DNA from: Treponema sp. | GTDB lineage: Bacteria; Spirochaetota; Spirochaetia; Treponematales; Breznakiellaceae | DNA: 64,000 bases | Reading direction: 5' to 3' | NCBI GenBank assembly: GCA_031266775.1 | Contig: JAISAQ010000107.1 | Span: forward strand, 18,553 to 82,552 | Shown: piece after piece, positions 23,455-35,433 of the stretch | Position numbering within the stretch: the stretch's first letter is position 1 | Layout of the letters: each line of letters begins with the position of its first letter | The notes under the pieces: generated by a model | Told to the model about the DNA's origin: nothing | The model's database searches: none | The model's input: the letters and a program-made list of their open reading frames with translations, nothing else | Program-made: the position numbers and the translations under genes

Positions 23455-25374
23455 ATGAAGTTTCCCGCATGGTTTGTATGTATTTTCTGTCTCCTCGTCC
23501 CGCCGGCGCTTAACGCCCAGGAGCACAATTCAATCCCGCTTGACAGCGACGTGTATGCCGTCATCGAAAACGCTGTTCTCCGCGGCCTTGTAACTCTTCC
23601 CCCGTCCGCGAAACCCTGGCCGGGCGGACAAGTCAAGGACATGCTGACCGAAATTCTTAATGCGGGAATTTCGGACCGGGAGAATGTCATAGTACGAAAA
23701 CTTCTTGAATCCTTTGAGCGCAGCGAGGGTCTCAGTTACCGGGAAGGGCGCTATTATTCCAATAACTTGTTCGAAAGCGGAACAAGGTTTTCGTTTGAAG
23801 GCGGCGTTAACTGGGAAAGCGTGTTTTCGTTCAGGGTTCCGGACACTGCCCTGGGCAGTGTCAACATGGGAACACTGTACATGGCCGGGGATATGGGAAA
23901 CCGCCTTTCCTGGAATTTCAACGTAAAGGGCGGCTTTCTGTATGTTGACCGGGATATACTGGGCTCGAGGCCCAATCCGCCTTATATCGACACAAAATAC
24001 GGAAGGCCAACCGATCCCTATGGCGGCCCCCCGTATTACGACGCGAACGGTATTCTTATTTCCCATACGTACTATTATGACATCTACCCCCAGTCCTATT
24101 CGCTTATCTACGATATTCCGGCGTGGTTTCCGGGAACTTTTACCAAGAAATGGGAAGGAGCGGTATTTCCCCCGGCGGATCTGGGCGGGTATCACTCGTG
24201 GCCGGACAGCGTAGCCTTTGGCTACGAAATTATTTCCGAAATAAACGCGTCCTTTTTTGACAGGCGTCTGGCGTTCCGCTTCGGCAGGATGAGGCGGGAC
24301 TGGGGCCCCGAAGGAAACGGGGCAAGCCTCGTGCTCAACGCCGCGGCCCGCCCCTTTGTAGCCGCCGAAGGCAGCGCCATTGTGACGCGGTGGATGAACT
24401 TCTCCTTCCTCACAGGCGCCCTTGAATACATGAAGACGAGCAATCAGTGGATGGACGCCGATCCTTTCCAGAATTTGTTTACCCTTGCCATGCTGGAGTT
24501 AAATCCGGGAAAGTTCCTCCATATCGACTTCGGCAGCGCTACCGTGTGGCCCAAGCGTTTCGATCTGGGTTATTTCTTTCCGGTAAACAGCAATTTCTTC
24601 TATCAGAACAACGTGGGCGACTTTGACAATCTTGCGCTCTTTGGCGATTTGGAAATACGCATACCCGGCAAATTCAAGGTCTGGGGCAGCCTTTACCTTG
24701 ACGAGGCCCGTTTCGACACGGGAATCGGCAGTTTTCTTCATCAGGACAGGAACATGTACGCGATTCAGGGGGGCACAAAGATAAACATCCCGTGGCTTCC
24801 CTTTGCGTCCCTTACCCTGCGTTATACCAAGGTAGAGCCTTACTGCTATACCCACGAATACACCGAAACGCCCTGGACCCGCGTTCCCATGGATACCGCC
24901 TATATAAACAACGGCGAATCGCTTGGCATCTATCTGCCGCCCAACAGCGATGAAGCGCTTCTGCGCATCGAGGCTATGATGCTCCCCGGCGCGAAGATCC
25001 ACGCCCAGTATCAAATGATACGCCACGGCGCCGATTGGGGCAGCGGGCGCGTAGACGGCTCCTCGCTGGGGGACAAGATCTACAAGGATGCCAACACGGA
25101 AAAAGCCTTTCTTGAGGACGGCGTATACCAGTGGCGCCACGTGTTCAAAATAGGCGGAAGCTACAGCCTCAAGACAAGAAAAATCCCCCTCTCCCTCTTT
25201 GCCGAAGCGGGCATAGTCGTCACGCGCTACACCAGGGGAGGGCAGACAACCTTTGATCCGGCGACAGGCTATGTCGTCAACGAACAACAGGGGGGGTATT
25301 CAAGCTACAGTTCACCCGAGTATCTGCCGCGCACAGACTTTGTCATGAGCGTCGGCTTCAAGATATTCCCCTAA
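23455..25374 (+). CDS. Outer-membrane beta-barrel protein, Wzi/capsule-assembly-like
   Basis: A 639-residue protein with a signal peptide (FVCIFCLLVPPALNAQ) and many alternating aromatic/polar strands. An N-terminal helical segment (SDVYAVIENAVLRGLVTLPP) is followed by a barrel with FRFGRMRRDWGPEGNGASLVL, reminiscent of Wzi-like capsule-assembly barrels. The chain ends in a strand, YLPRTDFVMSVGFKIFP, close to the outer-membrane sorting pattern. Spirochaetes of this group have such families in multiple copies. It is likely to sit in the outer membrane; a role in surface glycan attachment is only suggested by the family. Confidence 0.7.
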   Translation: MKFPAWFVCIFCLLVPPALNAQEHNSIPLDSDVYAVIENAVLRGLVTLPPSAKPWPGGQVKDMLTEILNAGISDRENVIVRKLLESFERSEGLSYREGRYYSNNLFESGTRFSFEGGVNWESVFSFRVPDTALGSVNMGTLYMAGDMGNRLSWNFNVKGGFLYVDRDILGSRPNPPYIDTKYGRPTDPYGGPPYYDANGILISHTYYYDIYPQSYSLIYDIPAWFPGTFTKKWEGAVFPPADLGGYHSWPDSVAFGYEIISEINASFFDRRLAFRFGRMRRDWGPEGNGASLVLNAAARPFVAAEGSAIVTRWMNFSFLTGALEYMKTSNQWMDADPFQNLFTLAMLELNPGKFLHIDFGSATVWPKRFDLGYFFPVNSNFFYQNNVGDFDNLALFGDLEIRIPGKFKVWGSLYLDEARFDTGIGSFLHQDRNMYAIQGGTKINIPWLPFASLTLRYTKVEPYCYTHEYTETPWTRVPMDTAYINNGESLGIYLPPNSDEALLRIEAMMLPGAKIHAQYQMIRHGADWGSGRVDGSSLGDKIYKDANTEKAFLEDGVYQWRHVFKIGGSYSLKTRKIPLSLFAEAGIVVTRYTRGGQTTFDPATGYVVNEQQGGYSSYSSPEYLPRTDFVMSVGFKIFP

Positions 25375-25375
25375 G

Positions 25376-25404
25376 CAGGGGGAAAGGCGGGGCGTTTTCC
25401 CCTG
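25376..25404. terminator. Hairpin between the outer-membrane protein gene and rpoC
   Basis: CAGGGGGAAA (25376-25385) pairs with TTTTCCCCTG (25395-25404) with one G-T wobble. It fills the short gap between convergent genes. Confidence 0.5.
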
Positions 25405-25411
25405 GGAAAGG

Positions 25412-28400
25412 CTATTCCTCCGTCTCCGCCTCTTCCCCTTCGGGGGCGTACTCTTCTTCTTCGTTCTCGTTTTCCGCTTCCATGGTAACTTCAAGCCTGC
25501 GCCGCTCAAGGATCTCCTGCATGTACAGATCCAGATCCTGCTGATCCTCATCGAACAGCTTGATCTGCCGGTAGCGCTTCATGCCGGTACCGGCCGGAAT
25601 GGGATGCCCTATGATGATGTTTTCCTTAAGGCCGCGCAGATAATCGGTTGATCCGGCTATGGCGGCGTTGGTAAGCACACGGGTGGTCTCCTGAAAAGAC
25701 GCGGCGGAGAGGAAAGAGTCAATGTTAAGGGAAGCCTTGGTAATCCCCTGGAACATGGGCTTGGCGACGGCGGGCTGGCCGCCTTCCGCCATGACCCGGC
25801 GGTTTTCCTCGTGGAACTTATACTTGTCCACCATGGCGCCGTAGATGAACCGCGTGTCCCCCACGGCGACAATCTCCACCTTCCGCATCATCTGGCGCAC
25901 GATGACGCCGATGTGCTTGTCATTGATGGAAACCCCCTGGAGGCGGTACACCTGCTGTATCTCGTCCATGAGATAGCGGTGAAGGGTGCTTTCGCCCAGT
26001 ATGTGCAGCACATCGTGGGGATTAGCGGCGCCCATACAGAGCATTTCCCCCGCCTCTACGGTATCACCGTCCCGGACAAGAAGCCGTTTTGCCATGGGGA
26101 TAAGATGCTTGTATTCCTTGCCGAAACTGTCCTCAACGGTCACCACCCGCTTGCCCTTGACGATACCCTTGAAACGGACAGTACCGGAAACCTGGGCAAG
26201 AACGGCGGGATTCTTCGGCTTGCGGGCCTCGAAGAGTTCGCTGACACGGGGAAGGCCCGAGGTAATGTCGGAGGCCTTCACGAATTCCTTAAAGGTTTTG
26301 GCGATTGTCCTTCCGGCGTGTACTTTTTCATCCTCGTCAACCAGTATGACGGCCCCTCCGGGCAGAAAGTAGGAGGCAAGCTCCGTCCCTTCCTCGTCCA
26401 CAATGAAGATCCTCGGCTGTTTGCTTTCAAACTGAAAATCGGTGATCCTTTTTTCCGTGTTTCCCGTTTCCTCGTCTATTTCTTCCTTAAGGGTGGAACC
26501 GGGAATAATGTCTTCGTATTTTACGGTCCCGCCGGCTTCGGCGATGATGGGGTCCGAGAAGGGATCAAAGGTGGCGATGGTTTTTTCCGCTTCCGCCACT
26601 TCTCCTTTCTTCACCACCAGTTCCGAACCGTTGCGTATCTCTATTTTTTGATCCTGGCCGATAAGGTAAAGGCTCGTCCCGTTTTCACCCTCCTTTACCA
26701 TGGCGTAGGCTATTTCGGTGGAAAGGATATCCTTGTTCCCGCGCCTTATGACAGGCTCGCCCCGGATGATCTTCTTGCCGTTCTCCACAAGGAGGCTGTC
26801 CTTTGCCTCAAGGCGGTATTCCTTCATCACTCTGTTGGCCACTGCGTACCCCTTGCGGGTAAAAAGCCAGTGCCCCGACGGAAGTTCCACATGAACCCCC
26901 GTGATGTCACGGATGTACACAGGGTATTTTAGGAAGGTTCTGTTTTCCTCGCTTACCTTGGTGGCAACGCCCCCTATATGAAAGGTCCGCATGGTAAGCT
27001 GCGTGCCCGGCTGGCCTATGGACTGGGCCGCTATGGTTCCCACCGCTTCGCCTATATCCACCGAACGGTTTGTCGCCAGGTTGCGGCCGTAACAGCGGCG
27101 GCAGACCCCGTGCTTTGCCTCGCAGGTAAGCACCGTTCGTATACGCACGGTCTCTATTCCCGCGGTCTCTATGGCGGCGGCTATGTCCTCGGTAATCTCC
27201 TCGTTAACATCTATGATAAGTTCCCCCGTAATAGGATGCTTGACCCGCTCCAGGGTGTAACGGCCCACGATGCGGTCGGAGAGGGGCTCCACAATATCCT
27301 CGCCGTCCTTGATGGCCGAATAGGCAATGCCGTTGATAGTGCCGCAGTCGTCCTCGTTTACCACCACATCCTGGGCTATGTCCACAAGCCGCCGCGTCAG
27401 GTAGCCGGCCTCGGCGGTCTTGAGCGCCGTATCGGCAAGCCCCTTGCGGGCGCCGTTGGTGGAGATGAAGAATTCGATAACCGAAAGGCCCTCTTTGAAG
27501 TTGGACCTGACCGGAAGCTCTATAATGTCCCCGGAAGGCTTGGCCATGAGGCCGCGCATACCGGCAAGCTGGCGTATCTGGTTGCGGCTTCCCCGGGCGC
27601 CGGAGTTCGCCATCATGTAGACCGAATTGAAGCCGTCGCGGTCCGCTTCCAGGGTCTTCATCATGATGTTGGTAAGCTCCTCGTTGGTCCTTGACCAGAC
27701 TTCGACAACACGGTTGTACCGTTCTTCCTGGGTAATGTGCCCCTGACGGTACTGCTTCTGAATAGAGTCAACTTCCTTGTTGGCCTTGTTTATCATTTCG
27801 GCCTTTTCCTTGGGCACCACAATGTCGTCGACGCCAATGGTGGCGCCGAAAACCGTCGCGGATTTATAGCCCGTGGATTTAATGGCGTCGAGCATACAAA
27901 CCGTGGTCCAGGAGCCTTTTTCACCAAAGATGTTTTCGATAAGGGCCCGCAGTTCCTTGTCCTTTAGTTCATAATTGATGAAGGGAATTTCCGGCGGCAG
28001 CTCTTCGTTGAACACAAGACGGCCCGCGGTCGTTTCGATAAGGCCGTCGCGCCCGGTTTCCGCCTCATGACCAACCTTATCCCAGACCGGCAGTTTGGGC
28101 GGAGATACCCGTATCACCGCCTCCCATTCAAGGGAACCGGCTTCCACCGCCATGTAGATCTCCTCCACCGTGGAATAGGAAGGAATCTTGTCCTTTGTCC
28201 CGTCTCTAGCGGAGCCGGGACGCTTGGCGTTCGGCTTGATCCTTGTAAGGAAGTTAATCCCCAGCACCATATCCTGCGACGGAAACACGATTGTTTTCCC
28301 GTTGGCCGGGTTAAGGAGATTGCGGACACTGAGCATGAGGGTCCAGCACTCCATCTGGGCAGCCTGGGTAAGGGGCACGTGAACCGCCATTTGGTCGCCG

Positions 28401-29752
28401 TCAAAGTCGGCGTTAAAGGCGTGGCAGACAAGCGGGTGAAGCTTAATAGCCTTTCCCTCGACAAGCACGGGCTCAAATGCCTGAATCCCCAGCCGGTGCA
28501 GCGTAGGGGCCCGGTTAAGAAGCACCGGATGTTCCTTGACCACCTCGTCAAGAACGGCAAAAACCTCGGAAGTTTCCGCCTCCACCAGCATCTTCGCCTT
28601 CTTGATGTTATAGACAACATCCTTGTCCACAAGTTTCTTCATGATAAAAGGCTTGAAGAGTTCCAGCGCCATTTTGGTGGGAAGCCCGCACTGCCACATC
28701 TTGAGATCCGGCCCAACGGTGATGACGCTCCGGCCGGAATAGTCAACGCGCTTTCCAAGGAGGTTCTGCCTGAAACGGCCCTGTTTTCCCTTGAGCATGT
28801 CGCTTATCGATTTAAGGGGCCGGTTGCTTGCGCCCTTTACAACCCGTTTCTTCTTGGAATTGTCGAACAGTGCGTCCACCGCTTCCTGCAGCATGCGCTT
28901 TTCGTTTCGTATGATAATATCGGGGGCGTTGAGCATCTGCAGGCGCTTCAGCCTGTTGTTCCGGTTGATCACCCGGCGGTACAGATCGTTGAGATCGCTT
29001 GTGGCAAAGCGCCCGCCGTCAAGCTGAACCATGGGACGCAGTTCCGGCGGGATCACCGGGATAACATCGAGTATCATCCATTCAGGCTTATTGCTGGAAT
29101 TGCGGAAATTCTCAACAATATCGATGCGCTTCAACAGGCGTTTGTCGCTCTTCGCGCCTTTCTCTATCATTTTGGCCCGCAGTTCAGCGGCAATCTGATC
29201 GAGGTTGATATTTTCAAGAAGGGTCCGTATCGCCTCGGCGCCCATACCGGCGGAAAAGGCCCCGCCGTAACGCTCCAGCGCTTCGTAATACTCTTCCTCG
29301 GTAAGGAGCTGCATCTTTTTAAGATCAGTGTCCCCCGAGTCTATGACTACGTATTTTTCATAGTAGAGCACCGAGCGGAGGGCCGTCATGGGGAGATCCA
29401 GGAGCAGGCCCATGCGGCTGGGAACGGAACGGTAGTACCAAATATGCGAAACCGGGGCGGCCAGTTCTATGTGGCCCATCCGCTCACGGCGCACCTTGAA
29501 GTGGGTAACTTCAACACCGCAGCGGTCGCAGATCACACCCTTGTAGCGTATGGACTTGAATTTACCGCAGTAACATTCCCATTCCTTGGTTGTCCCGAAG
29601 ATGCGCTCGCAGAAAAGGCCGTCTTTTTCGGGCCGGAGCGTCCGGTAATTGATCGTCTCCGGTTTTTTTACTTCGCCGTAGGACCACGCCCGTATCATCT
29701 CCGGGGAGGCCAGCTTTATCATGATCGAATCAAAATCCTGAATGTCCCGCAT
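25412..29752 (-). CDS. rpoC: RNA polymerase beta' subunit
   Basis: A 1446-residue catalytic subunit of RNA polymerase. The N-terminal zinc finger ([22 protein letters not shown]), the active-site [12 protein letters not shown] with its three Mg-binding aspartates, and the second zinc-binding cluster ([16 protein letters not shown]) are all present. The very acidic tail ([19 protein letters not shown]) is a lineage feature. It is the last gene of the rplKAJL-rpoBC series, 74 bases after rpoB. Confidence 0.98.
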   Translation of the reverse strand: MRDIQDFDSIMIKLASPEMIRAWSYGEVKKPETINYRTLRPEKDGLFCERIFGTTKEWECYCGKFKSIRYKGVICDRCGVEVTHFKVRRERMGHIELAAPVSHIWYYRSVPSRMGLLLDLPMTALRSVLYYEKYVVIDSGDTDLKKMQLLTEEEYYEALERYGGAFSAGMGAEAIRTLLENINLDQIAAELRAKMIEKGAKSDKRLLKRIDIVENFRNSSNKPEWMILDVIPVIPPELRPMVQLDGGRFATSDLNDLYRRVINRNNRLKRLQMLNAPDIIIRNEKRMLQEAVDALFDNSKKKRVVKGASNRPLKSISDMLKGKQGRFRQNLLGKRVDYSGRSVITVGPDLKMWQCGLPTKMALELFKPFIMKKLVDKDVVYNIKKAKMLVEAETSEVFAVLDEVVKEHPVLLNRAPTLHRLGIQAFEPVLVEGKAIKLHPLVCHAFNADFDGDQMAVHVPLTQAAQMECWTLMLSVRNLLNPANGKTIVFPSQDMVLGINFLTRIKPNAKRPGSARDGTKDKIPSYSTVEEIYMAVEAGSLEWEAVIRVSPPKLPVWDKVGHEAETGRDGLIETTAGRLVFNEELPPEIPFINYELKDKELRALIENIFGEKGSWTTVCMLDAIKSTGYKSATVFGATIGVDDIVVPKEKAEMINKANKEVDSIQKQYRQGHITQEERYNRVVEVWSRTNEELTNIMMKTLEADRDGFNSVYMMANSGARGSRNQIRQLAGMRGLMAKPSGDIIELPVRSNFKEGLSVIEFFISTNGARKGLADTALKTAEAGYLTRRLVDIAQDVVVNEDDCGTINGIAYSAIKDGEDIVEPLSDRIVGRYTLERVKHPITGELIIDVNEEITEDIAAAIETAGIETVRIRTVLTCEAKHGVCRRCYGRNLATNRSVDIGEAVGTIAAQSIGQPGTQLTMRTFHIGGVATKVSEENRTFLKYPVYIRDITGVHVELPSGHWLFTRKGYAVANRVMKEYRLEAKDSLLVENGKKIIRGEPVIRRGNKDILSTEIAYAMVKEGENGTSLYLIGQDQKIEIRNGSELVVKKGEVAEAEKTIATFDPFSDPIIAEAGGTVKYEDIIPGSTLKEEIDEETGNTEKRITDFQFESKQPRIFIVDEEGTELASYFLPGGAVILVDEDEKVHAGRTIAKTFKEFVKASDITSGLPRVSELFEARKPKNPAVLAQVSGTVRFKGIVKGKRVVTVEDSFGKEYKHLIPMAKRLLVRDGDTVEAGEMLCMGAANPHDVLHILGESTLHRYLMDEIQQVYRLQGVSINDKHIGVIVRQMMRKVEIVAVGDTRFIYGAMVDKYKFHEENRRVMAEGGQPAVAKPMFQGITKASLNIDSFLSAASFQETTRVLTNAAIAGSTDYLRGLKENIIIGHPIPAGTGMKRYRQIKLFDEDQQDLDLYMQEILERRRLEVTMEAENENEEEEYAPEGEEAETEE

Positions 29753-29826
29753 ATACTCTCCTTGTTCGCCGCTCCCGGCCGTTCACCACAACACGTTCCG
29801 CCTTTCTCCAGCCGCATACCGGCTTT

Positions 29827-32800
29827 TTAAAAATTGGAACCGGACTTCGTTATCAGTTCATCATCCCGCTCGGTAAGCGGTATCTGTTTGCCTTTAAGGT
29901 CATAGATCGTAAGGTCCAGGGCAAGCCCGCGGAGTTCCTGAACCAGAACATTAAAGGATTCGGGGATTCCCGCCGTTGTGGAAGGCTCCCCCTTGACAAT
30001 GGCCTCGTAGATTTTGGACCGGCCCATCATGTCGTCCGACTTGATGGTAAGAAGTTCCTGCAAGGTATTGGCCGCGCCGTAGGCCTCAAGCGCCCATACT
30101 TCCATTTCACCGAGCCGCTGGCCGCCGAACTGGGCCTTGCCGCCCAGGGGCTGCTGGGTCACAAGGGAATAGGGCCCTGTGGATCGCGCGTGCATCTTAT
30201 CGTCTACAAGGTGATGGAGCTTGAGGAAGTAGATCATCCCGCAGAAAATGGGATTCACAAACGGTTCGCCCGTCCTGCCGTCCCTGAGCGCGGTCTTGCT
30301 GGTAACCGGCAGCCCCGCTTCCCTGAGTTTTTCTTCTATTTGCTCCGTGGAAGGAGACTGAAACACCGGAGTCGAATACCATTCATCCAGCGTGGAGCCC
30401 GCCCATCCCAATTCTGTTTCCAGAAGCTGGCCTATGTTCATGCGCGAAGGCACCCCCAGCGGGGTAAGGCAGATGTCCAGGGGAGTGCCGTCTTCCATAT
30501 ACGGCATGTCTTCTTCGGGAAGAATGCGGGCAACGACGCCCTTGTTGCCGTGGCGGCCGGCCATCTTGTCGCCCTCACGGAGCTTGCGTTTTGTGGCGAT
30601 AAGCACCTTGACCACTTCGTCAACGCCGGGGTTAAGATCGTCCCCCTGGGTACGCTTGAGCCGCTGAATGTCGATGATGGTTCCCTCAATGCCGTGCGGC
30701 ACCCGGAGGGAAGAATCGCGGACCTCCTTGGCCTTTTCGCCGAATATAGAGTTAAGAAGCTTGAACTCGGGCGTGGTTTCCGTTTCACTCTTGGGGGTCA
30801 CCTTTCCCACAAGAATGTCCCCGGAACGGACCTTGGCCCCTACCCGGATGATCCCTTCCCCGTCAAGGTTGTCAAGGCTTTTTTCGGAAGTATTGGGAAT
30901 GTCGCGGGTGATCTTTTCCGGCCCCAGCTTGGTCTCCCGTACTTCGGTAATAAATTCCTTGATGTGGATGGAAGTAAACATGTCGTCCTTGACCACCCGC
31001 TCCGAAATAAGAATGGAATCTTCGTAGTTGTAGCCGTTCCAGGGCATGAAACCCACAAGTATATTACGGCCCAGCGCCAGCTCCCCGTTTTTTGTGGCGG
31101 GCCCGTCGGCAATTACCTGTCCCGCGTTTATCTTTTCGCCCGTTTTGACAATGGGGCGCTGATTGTAGCAGGTATCCTGATTGGTACGCTGGAATTTTAC
31201 CAGATGGTACACGTCAAAACCTTCGGAATTGGTTTCGGCTATGGCCTCCGCGGCGCCCGCCTCCGGTTTGATCACGATCTCGTGGGAGGTAACGCGGACC
31301 ACCGTTCCGTTCCGCCTGGATTTAACAAGCACCCCGGAATCGTAGGCGCACTTCCCTTCCATTCCCGTACCGACTATGGGAGCCTCGGGGAATACCAGCG
31401 GCACCGCCTGCCTCTGCATATTGGAACCCATGAGCGCGCGGTTGGCGTCGTCATGTTCCAGAAAGGGAATGAGGGACGCCGAAACCGAAATGATCTGCTT
31501 CGGCGAAACATCCATGTACTGAATGTCTTCGGGAGTACGGGTGGTATAATCACCCTGACGGCGGCAGGAGATCTGCTCGTCGGCAAAACTGCCGTTGCCG
31601 TTGAGTTTCGCGGAAGCCTGCGCTATGTAGTACCGGTCCTCGTCCATGGCGGAAAGGTACTCGATGTCACGTGTGGCGACCCCCTTGAGCACCCTGCGGT
31701 ACGGAGTCTCAAGGAACCCGTATTCGTTCACCCTGGTATAATTCGCCAGTGAAACAATGAGGCCGATATTCGGGCCCTCCGGGGTTTCTATGGGGCACAT
31801 GCGGCCATAGTGGGTATAGTGAACATCCCGCACCTCAAAGCCCGCCCGGTCACGGGAAAGCCCGCCGGGACCCAGCGCGTTAAGCCGCCTTTTGTGGGTC
31901 AGCTCCGCGAGGGGATTAACCTGATCCATAAACTGGGAAAGCTGGCTGGAACCGAAGAATTCCTTGATGGCCGCCACAACCGGTTTAATGGAAATAAGAT
32001 CCTGCGGCTTGATGGTGTCCGTTTCCTTGAGGCTCATCCGCTCTTTGGCAATACGCTCCATGCGGCTAAAGGCGGTTTTCATGGTGTTGGCCATGAGTTC
32101 CCCGACAGAACGTACCCGCCGGTTTCCCAGATGATCGATATCGTCGATGTTTTCCTCGCCAACCCAGACCTGGATAAGGAATTTCATCGTCGCAATGATA
32201 TCCTGTTTGGTAAGGGTAAAATCGGCCAGGGGCGGCTTGAAGTCAAATTTCTTGTTAAGCTTGTAGCGCCCCACTTTTCCAAGATCGTAACGGCGGCTGG
32301 TAAAAAACATCCCCAAAAGATCCTTTTCCGCGGCTTCCACAGTGATCGTCTCTCCGGGCATGAGGACGGAATAAACCGCCGAAAGGGCGTCTTCACGGGA
32401 AGGCTCGTCCCGCAGGGCGTCTTCACGGACAAATTTGATCTCTTCCCGTTCAAAACAGTTGAGAAGCATAAGAGAATTGAGGGAACCTTCCGCCTCAAAG
32501 TCGATAACTTCCACGGAGGAGACCCCGTTGGAAAGAAGTTCGTCAACATTGTGGGGATGAAGTTTTTCTCCGGCGCGGTACAGTTTCTTCTTCCCCCGGT
32601 TTTCATCTTCCCTGCCGCCTGAGTTCCTGCCTCCTTCCTTTGACTCCCGTGCGCTTTCTTTCGCCGTCCTCGAGCCTCCTTCCTTCGGCTCCTTAACCCC
32701 CGCCCCGCCGGGTTTTTCATCGCTTTCATCCACCCACACCGGAACGGCAAGAACGCACCCGGACAGCTTTTCCCGCGTTTCCCTGTCGTCCTTTATTTCA

Positions 32801-33471
32801 GCAATACGGGTCTTGTAAAACGCGTTGATAATATCCTCGCGGGTTTCATAGCCCAGCGCCCGGAGGAAGATCGAACCCAGAATGCGCTTCTTCCGGTCTA
32901 TTTTGGCGTAGATGAGTTCCCGCTTCTGGTCTATTTCGAATTCCAGCCAGGACCCACGGTACGGGATGATGCGGGAAGAGAAAATCCCCTTTTCATGGCT
33001 AAAGATAACCCCCGGGGAACGGTGAATCTGGGAGACAACCACCCGTTCGGCGCCGTTTATGATGAAGGTGCCCCGCTCGGTCATGACGGGAATATCCCCC
33101 ATATAAATGTCTTTCTGGCGTATTTCGCCTGTCTGCTGAAAGATAAGATTGATCCGCGCCTTGAGGGACACCGCGTAGGTAAGGCCCTTTTGCCTGCAGT
33201 CCTGCTCGGAAAATTTGACGGTATTTTCATCAAGGATGTAGTATTCGTATTCCAGCACCATGTCGCCGTTGGGGCTTTCAACAGGAAAGGTATTCCTGAA
33301 AACTTCCTCCAGCCCCTGCAACGCGGGTTTTTCCCCTGCCCTGAGCTTTTCCCGCTGAAGAAACCGTTCATAGGAACAAAGCTGTATATCAATCAGATCC
33401 GGCAGTTCCATTACATCCTGAATGTCCTTGCCCACGTAGATCCTCTTCACGGCCGTCTTCCCTTTTACCAT
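29827..33471 (-). CDS. rpoB: RNA polymerase beta subunit
   Basis: A 1214-residue beta subunit. The rifampicin-binding region reads [17 protein letters not shown] followed by [13 protein letters not shown]: Asn stands where E. coli has Ser531, as reported for naturally rifampicin-resistant spirochaetes. The flap and C-terminal clamp segments ([30 protein letters not shown]) are intact. A lineage-specific hydrophilic insert rich in Lys, Glu, Gly and Ser (about residues 245-300) lies in the lobe region. It is separated from rplL by a long perfect palindrome. Confidence 0.98.
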   Translation of the reverse strand: MVKGKTAVKRIYVGKDIQDVMELPDLIDIQLCSYERFLQREKLRAGEKPALQGLEEVFRNTFPVESPNGDMVLEYEYYILDENTVKFSEQDCRQKGLTYAVSLKARINLIFQQTGEIRQKDIYMGDIPVMTERGTFIINGAERVVVSQIHRSPGVIFSHEKGIFSSRIIPYRGSWLEFEIDQKRELIYAKIDRKKRILGSIFLRALGYETREDIINAFYKTRIAEIKDDRETREKLSGCVLAVPVWVDESDEKPGGAGVKEPKEGGSRTAKESARESKEGGRNSGGREDENRGKKKLYRAGEKLHPHNVDELLSNGVSSVEVIDFEAEGSLNSLMLLNCFEREEIKFVREDALRDEPSREDALSAVYSVLMPGETITVEAAEKDLLGMFFTSRRYDLGKVGRYKLNKKFDFKPPLADFTLTKQDIIATMKFLIQVWVGEENIDDIDHLGNRRVRSVGELMANTMKTAFSRMERIAKERMSLKETDTIKPQDLISIKPVVAAIKEFFGSSQLSQFMDQVNPLAELTHKRRLNALGPGGLSRDRAGFEVRDVHYTHYGRMCPIETPEGPNIGLIVSLANYTRVNEYGFLETPYRRVLKGVATRDIEYLSAMDEDRYYIAQASAKLNGNGSFADEQISCRRQGDYTTRTPEDIQYMDVSPKQIISVSASLIPFLEHDDANRALMGSNMQRQAVPLVFPEAPIVGTGMEGKCAYDSGVLVKSRRNGTVVRVTSHEIVIKPEAGAAEAIAETNSEGFDVYHLVKFQRTNQDTCYNQRPIVKTGEKINAGQVIADGPATKNGELALGRNILVGFMPWNGYNYEDSILISERVVKDDMFTSIHIKEFITEVRETKLGPEKITRDIPNTSEKSLDNLDGEGIIRVGAKVRSGDILVGKVTPKSETETTPEFKLLNSIFGEKAKEVRDSSLRVPHGIEGTIIDIQRLKRTQGDDLNPGVDEVVKVLIATKRKLREGDKMAGRHGNKGVVARILPEEDMPYMEDGTPLDICLTPLGVPSRMNIGQLLETELGWAGSTLDEWYSTPVFQSPSTEQIEEKLREAGLPVTSKTALRDGRTGEPFVNPIFCGMIYFLKLHHLVDDKMHARSTGPYSLVTQQPLGGKAQFGGQRLGEMEVWALEAYGAANTLQELLTIKSDDMMGRSKIYEAIVKGEPSTTAGIPESFNVLVQELRGLALDLTIYDLKGKQIPLTERDDELITKSGSNF

Positions 33472-33523
33472 TGATTTCCCCCGTGCAATCTGTATAGCCC
33501 GCCGTCTTTACAAACAAAAGGAC

Positions 33524-33553
33524 CCTTCAGAAACCCGGCCGGGTTTCTGAAGG
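33524..33553 (-). terminator. 30-bp perfect palindrome between rplL and rpoB (attenuator or RNase processing site)
   Basis: CCTTCAGAAACCCGG is followed directly by its exact reverse complement. On the minus strand it is followed by GTCCTTTTGTTTG, which is moderately U-rich. It could attenuate transcription between the ribosomal and polymerase genes or be an RNase III site; E. coli has a processing site at the same place. Confidence 0.7.
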
Positions 33554-33609
33554 ATTCCTCCCCTGAGAATCGAGACTGTATGTTTCCGGAATTTCCGGAC
33601 AAAACCAGG

Positions 33610-34008
33610 TTACTGAACGTCGACAGTACCGCCGGCAGCGGTAACCTGTTCCTTGATTTTAGCGGCTTCTTCCTTGGAGATGCCTTCTTTAAGGGGCTTG
33701 GGCGCCCCTTCAACAAGGTCTTTGGCCTCCTTAAGCCCGAGACCCGTAACCGCCCGGACTTCCTTGATAACCGCAATTTTCTTGGAATCGTCAAAAGCCT
33801 TGAGAATAACATTGAATTCGGTTTTCTCCTCCGCACTGTCTCCGCCGCCCGCGGCCGCGCCGGGAGCGGCGCCTGCCGCAGCTACCGCAACCGGGGCCGC
33901 CGCGGAAACGCCGAATTTCTCTTCCATTGCCTTTACCAGTTCCGAAATTTCCAGAACCGTCATGGATGAAATCGCCTCAAGAATCTGATCCGTTGAAAGG
34001 GCTGCCAT
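33610..34008 (-). CDS. rplL: 50S ribosomal protein L7/L12
   Basis: A 132-residue stalk protein with N-terminal dimerisation helices ([26 protein letters not shown]), an Ala/Gly-rich hinge, and the C-terminal factor-binding domain ([41 protein letters not shown]). It recruits GTPase translation factors. A GGAGAAG site precedes the ATG. Confidence 0.98.
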   Translation of the reverse strand: MAALSTDQILEAISSMTVLEISELVKAMEEKFGVSAAAPVAVAAAGAAPGAAAGGGDSAEEKTEFNVILKAFDDSKKIAVIKEVRAVTGLGLKEAKDLVEGAPKPLKEGISKEEAAKIKEQVTAAGGTVDVQ

Positions 34009-34187
34009 ATTATCTTCTCCTCAATAACATATTGCGCGCCTCATACGATGCACGCCCGGTTTACCCGGCGCAGAAACCCGACAGGTCAGCAACCTTCATA
34101 TACGAAGCCTGACGGGCCTTTAACTTTTTTCACAAACAGGCCGCGCCCCGCCCTCCGGGACGGGACCGCCGGTTTTACCGCCCGCCG
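34009..34187 (-). other. rplL-rplJ spacer, 179 bases
   Basis: No coding potential seen. On the minus strand a G+C-rich hairpin CCCGTCC-CGGA-GGGCGGG (one G-T pair, around 34150-34168) follows the rplJ stop, and the rplL ribosome binding site lies at the other end. The spacer is long for this operon and may hold a partial terminator or processing site. Confidence 0.4.
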
Positions 34188-34733
34188 TTAACCGGCGGAC
34201 TCCGGCTTTTTGGCGGCCACCGCATTGACCGTCCGTACCAGCCGGGCGGGAATGTCGTTGAGGGCGGCGGCGAGATTCCGGGCCGGCCCGTTCATCACCG
34301 ACATGAGCATGGCGATAAGCTCCAGCCTGCCGGGCAGTTTCGAAAACGCCTCGGTCTGGGACGCCGTATAGATCGTGTCCCCCATCAGGGCGCCCTTTAC
34401 CTGGAACACCTGGGCTTCCTTCGCAAAATCGAAGAGTATCTTCGCGGTCTCGTTGGCATCCCTGGGCACAATAACCACTGCGGTAGGCCCTGCAAGATAC
34501 GCCGACACATCGGGGAATTTAAGCTCCTCGAAAGCAAGGCGGGCAAAGTTGTTCTTGACCACCTTGCAGCGGGCGTCTTTGGCCCGCAGGTTTTTCCGAA
34601 GGGTGGTTATCTGTTCCACCGTCAACCCGCGGTAATTGGTAAAAATAAAATCCTTTGACGAACCAAAATTTTCCGCCAGTTCCTTTATGGCCCTGGTTTT
34701 GCCGTCCTGTATCTTTTTCGCAACTATTGCCAT
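34188..34733 (-). CDS. rplJ: 50S ribosomal protein L10
   Basis: A 181-residue L10, the base of the L7/L12 stalk and usual autoregulator of its own operon. FTNYRGLTVEQITTLRKNLR and VKNNFARLAF are typical of the rRNA-binding domain, and the C-terminal helix that holds L7/L12 is present. I take ATG 34733, which follows GGAGGACC; the 13 extra codons of the track ORF overlap the rplA stop region and are unlikely. Confidence 0.97.
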   Translation of the reverse strand: MAIVAKKIQDGKTRAIKELAENFGSSKDFIFTNYRGLTVEQITTLRKNLRAKDARCKVVKNNFARLAFEELKFPDVSAYLAGPTAVVIVPRDANETAKILFDFAKEAQVFQVKGALMGDTIYTASQTEAFSKLPGRLELIAMLMSVMNGPARNLAAALNDIPARLVRTVNAVAAKKPESAG

Positions 34734-34749
34734 TTTTAACGGTCCTCCC

Positions 34750-35433
34750 TCAGTTTTCCCCGGCCCTGGCATTTACCCAGACTCCGGGTCCCATGGTAGA
34801 CGCCACCGAAACGGTACGGATAAAATCGCCTTTTGCATCGGCGGGCCGTTTCCTTTCTATTTCGGACACCACGGTTTTGACATTCTCCACTATCTTTTCA
34901 CCATCCATGGAAACCTTTCCCACGGCAAGGTGAACCACGCCGGTTTTATCGGCCCTGAATTCGACCCGGCCCTTTTTGAGTTCCGCAAGGGCGCCCTTGA
35001 GATCGAAGGTCACCGTGCCGGTCTTGGGGTTCGGCATGAGCCCCTTGCGGCCCAGAACCATACCGAGCTTGCCGACATCCTTCATCATGTCCGGCGTCGC
35101 CACGGCGATGTCAAAATCCGTCCAGCCGCCCTTGATCTTTTCGATAAGATCATTGGCTCCCACATAGGCCGCGCCCGAATCCTGCGCTTCCTTTTCCTTT
35201 TCGGGTTTGCAGAAAACCAGAATCTTTTTTTCACCCCTGAACTGATGGGGAAGCACTACCGTGTCCCGCACGGACTGGTTTTTCTTGAGGTTCACCTTGA
35301 CCGAAAGATCGACGGTCTCGTCGAATTTGGCGCAGGCCATGGTTTTGACAAGCCCCACCGCCTCGGCAAGCTCGTAACTGTTTTCGGCGTTGTATTTCTT
35401 GACGCTCTCCCGGTATTTTTTCCCGCTTTTCAT
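34750..35433 (-). CDS. rplA: 50S ribosomal protein L1
   Basis: A 227-residue L1, which forms the mobile L1 stalk near the E site and can repress its own operon. [15 protein letters not shown] opens the protein, and [12 protein letters not shown] is the family signature. The ATG overlaps the rplK stop by four bases (ATGA), so the two are translationally coupled. Confidence 0.98.
   Translation of the reverse strand: MKSGKKYRESVKKYNAENSYELAEAVGLVKTMACAKFDETVDLSVKVNLKKNQSVRDTVVLPHQFRGEKKILVFCKPEKEKEAQDSGAAYVGANDLIEKIKGGWTDFDIAVATPDMMKDVGKLGMVLGRKGLMPNPKTGTVTFDLKGALAELKKGRVEFRADKTGVVHLAVGKVSMDGEKIVENVKTVVSEIERKRPADAKGDFIRTVSVASTMGPGVWVNARAGEN

Noticed and set aside
28067-29830. 587-residue plus-strand ORF opposite rpoC
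   Set aside because: Antisense shadow of rpoC in a G+C-rich region; no recognisable family or ribosome binding site. The same applies to the long ORFs opposite rpoB (30190-31752) and rpoC (25811-26932).
34125-34140. Rex-operator-like TTTGTGAAAAAAG between rplL and rplJ (minus strand)
   Set aside because: Only one half-site is present; the second arm is absent.
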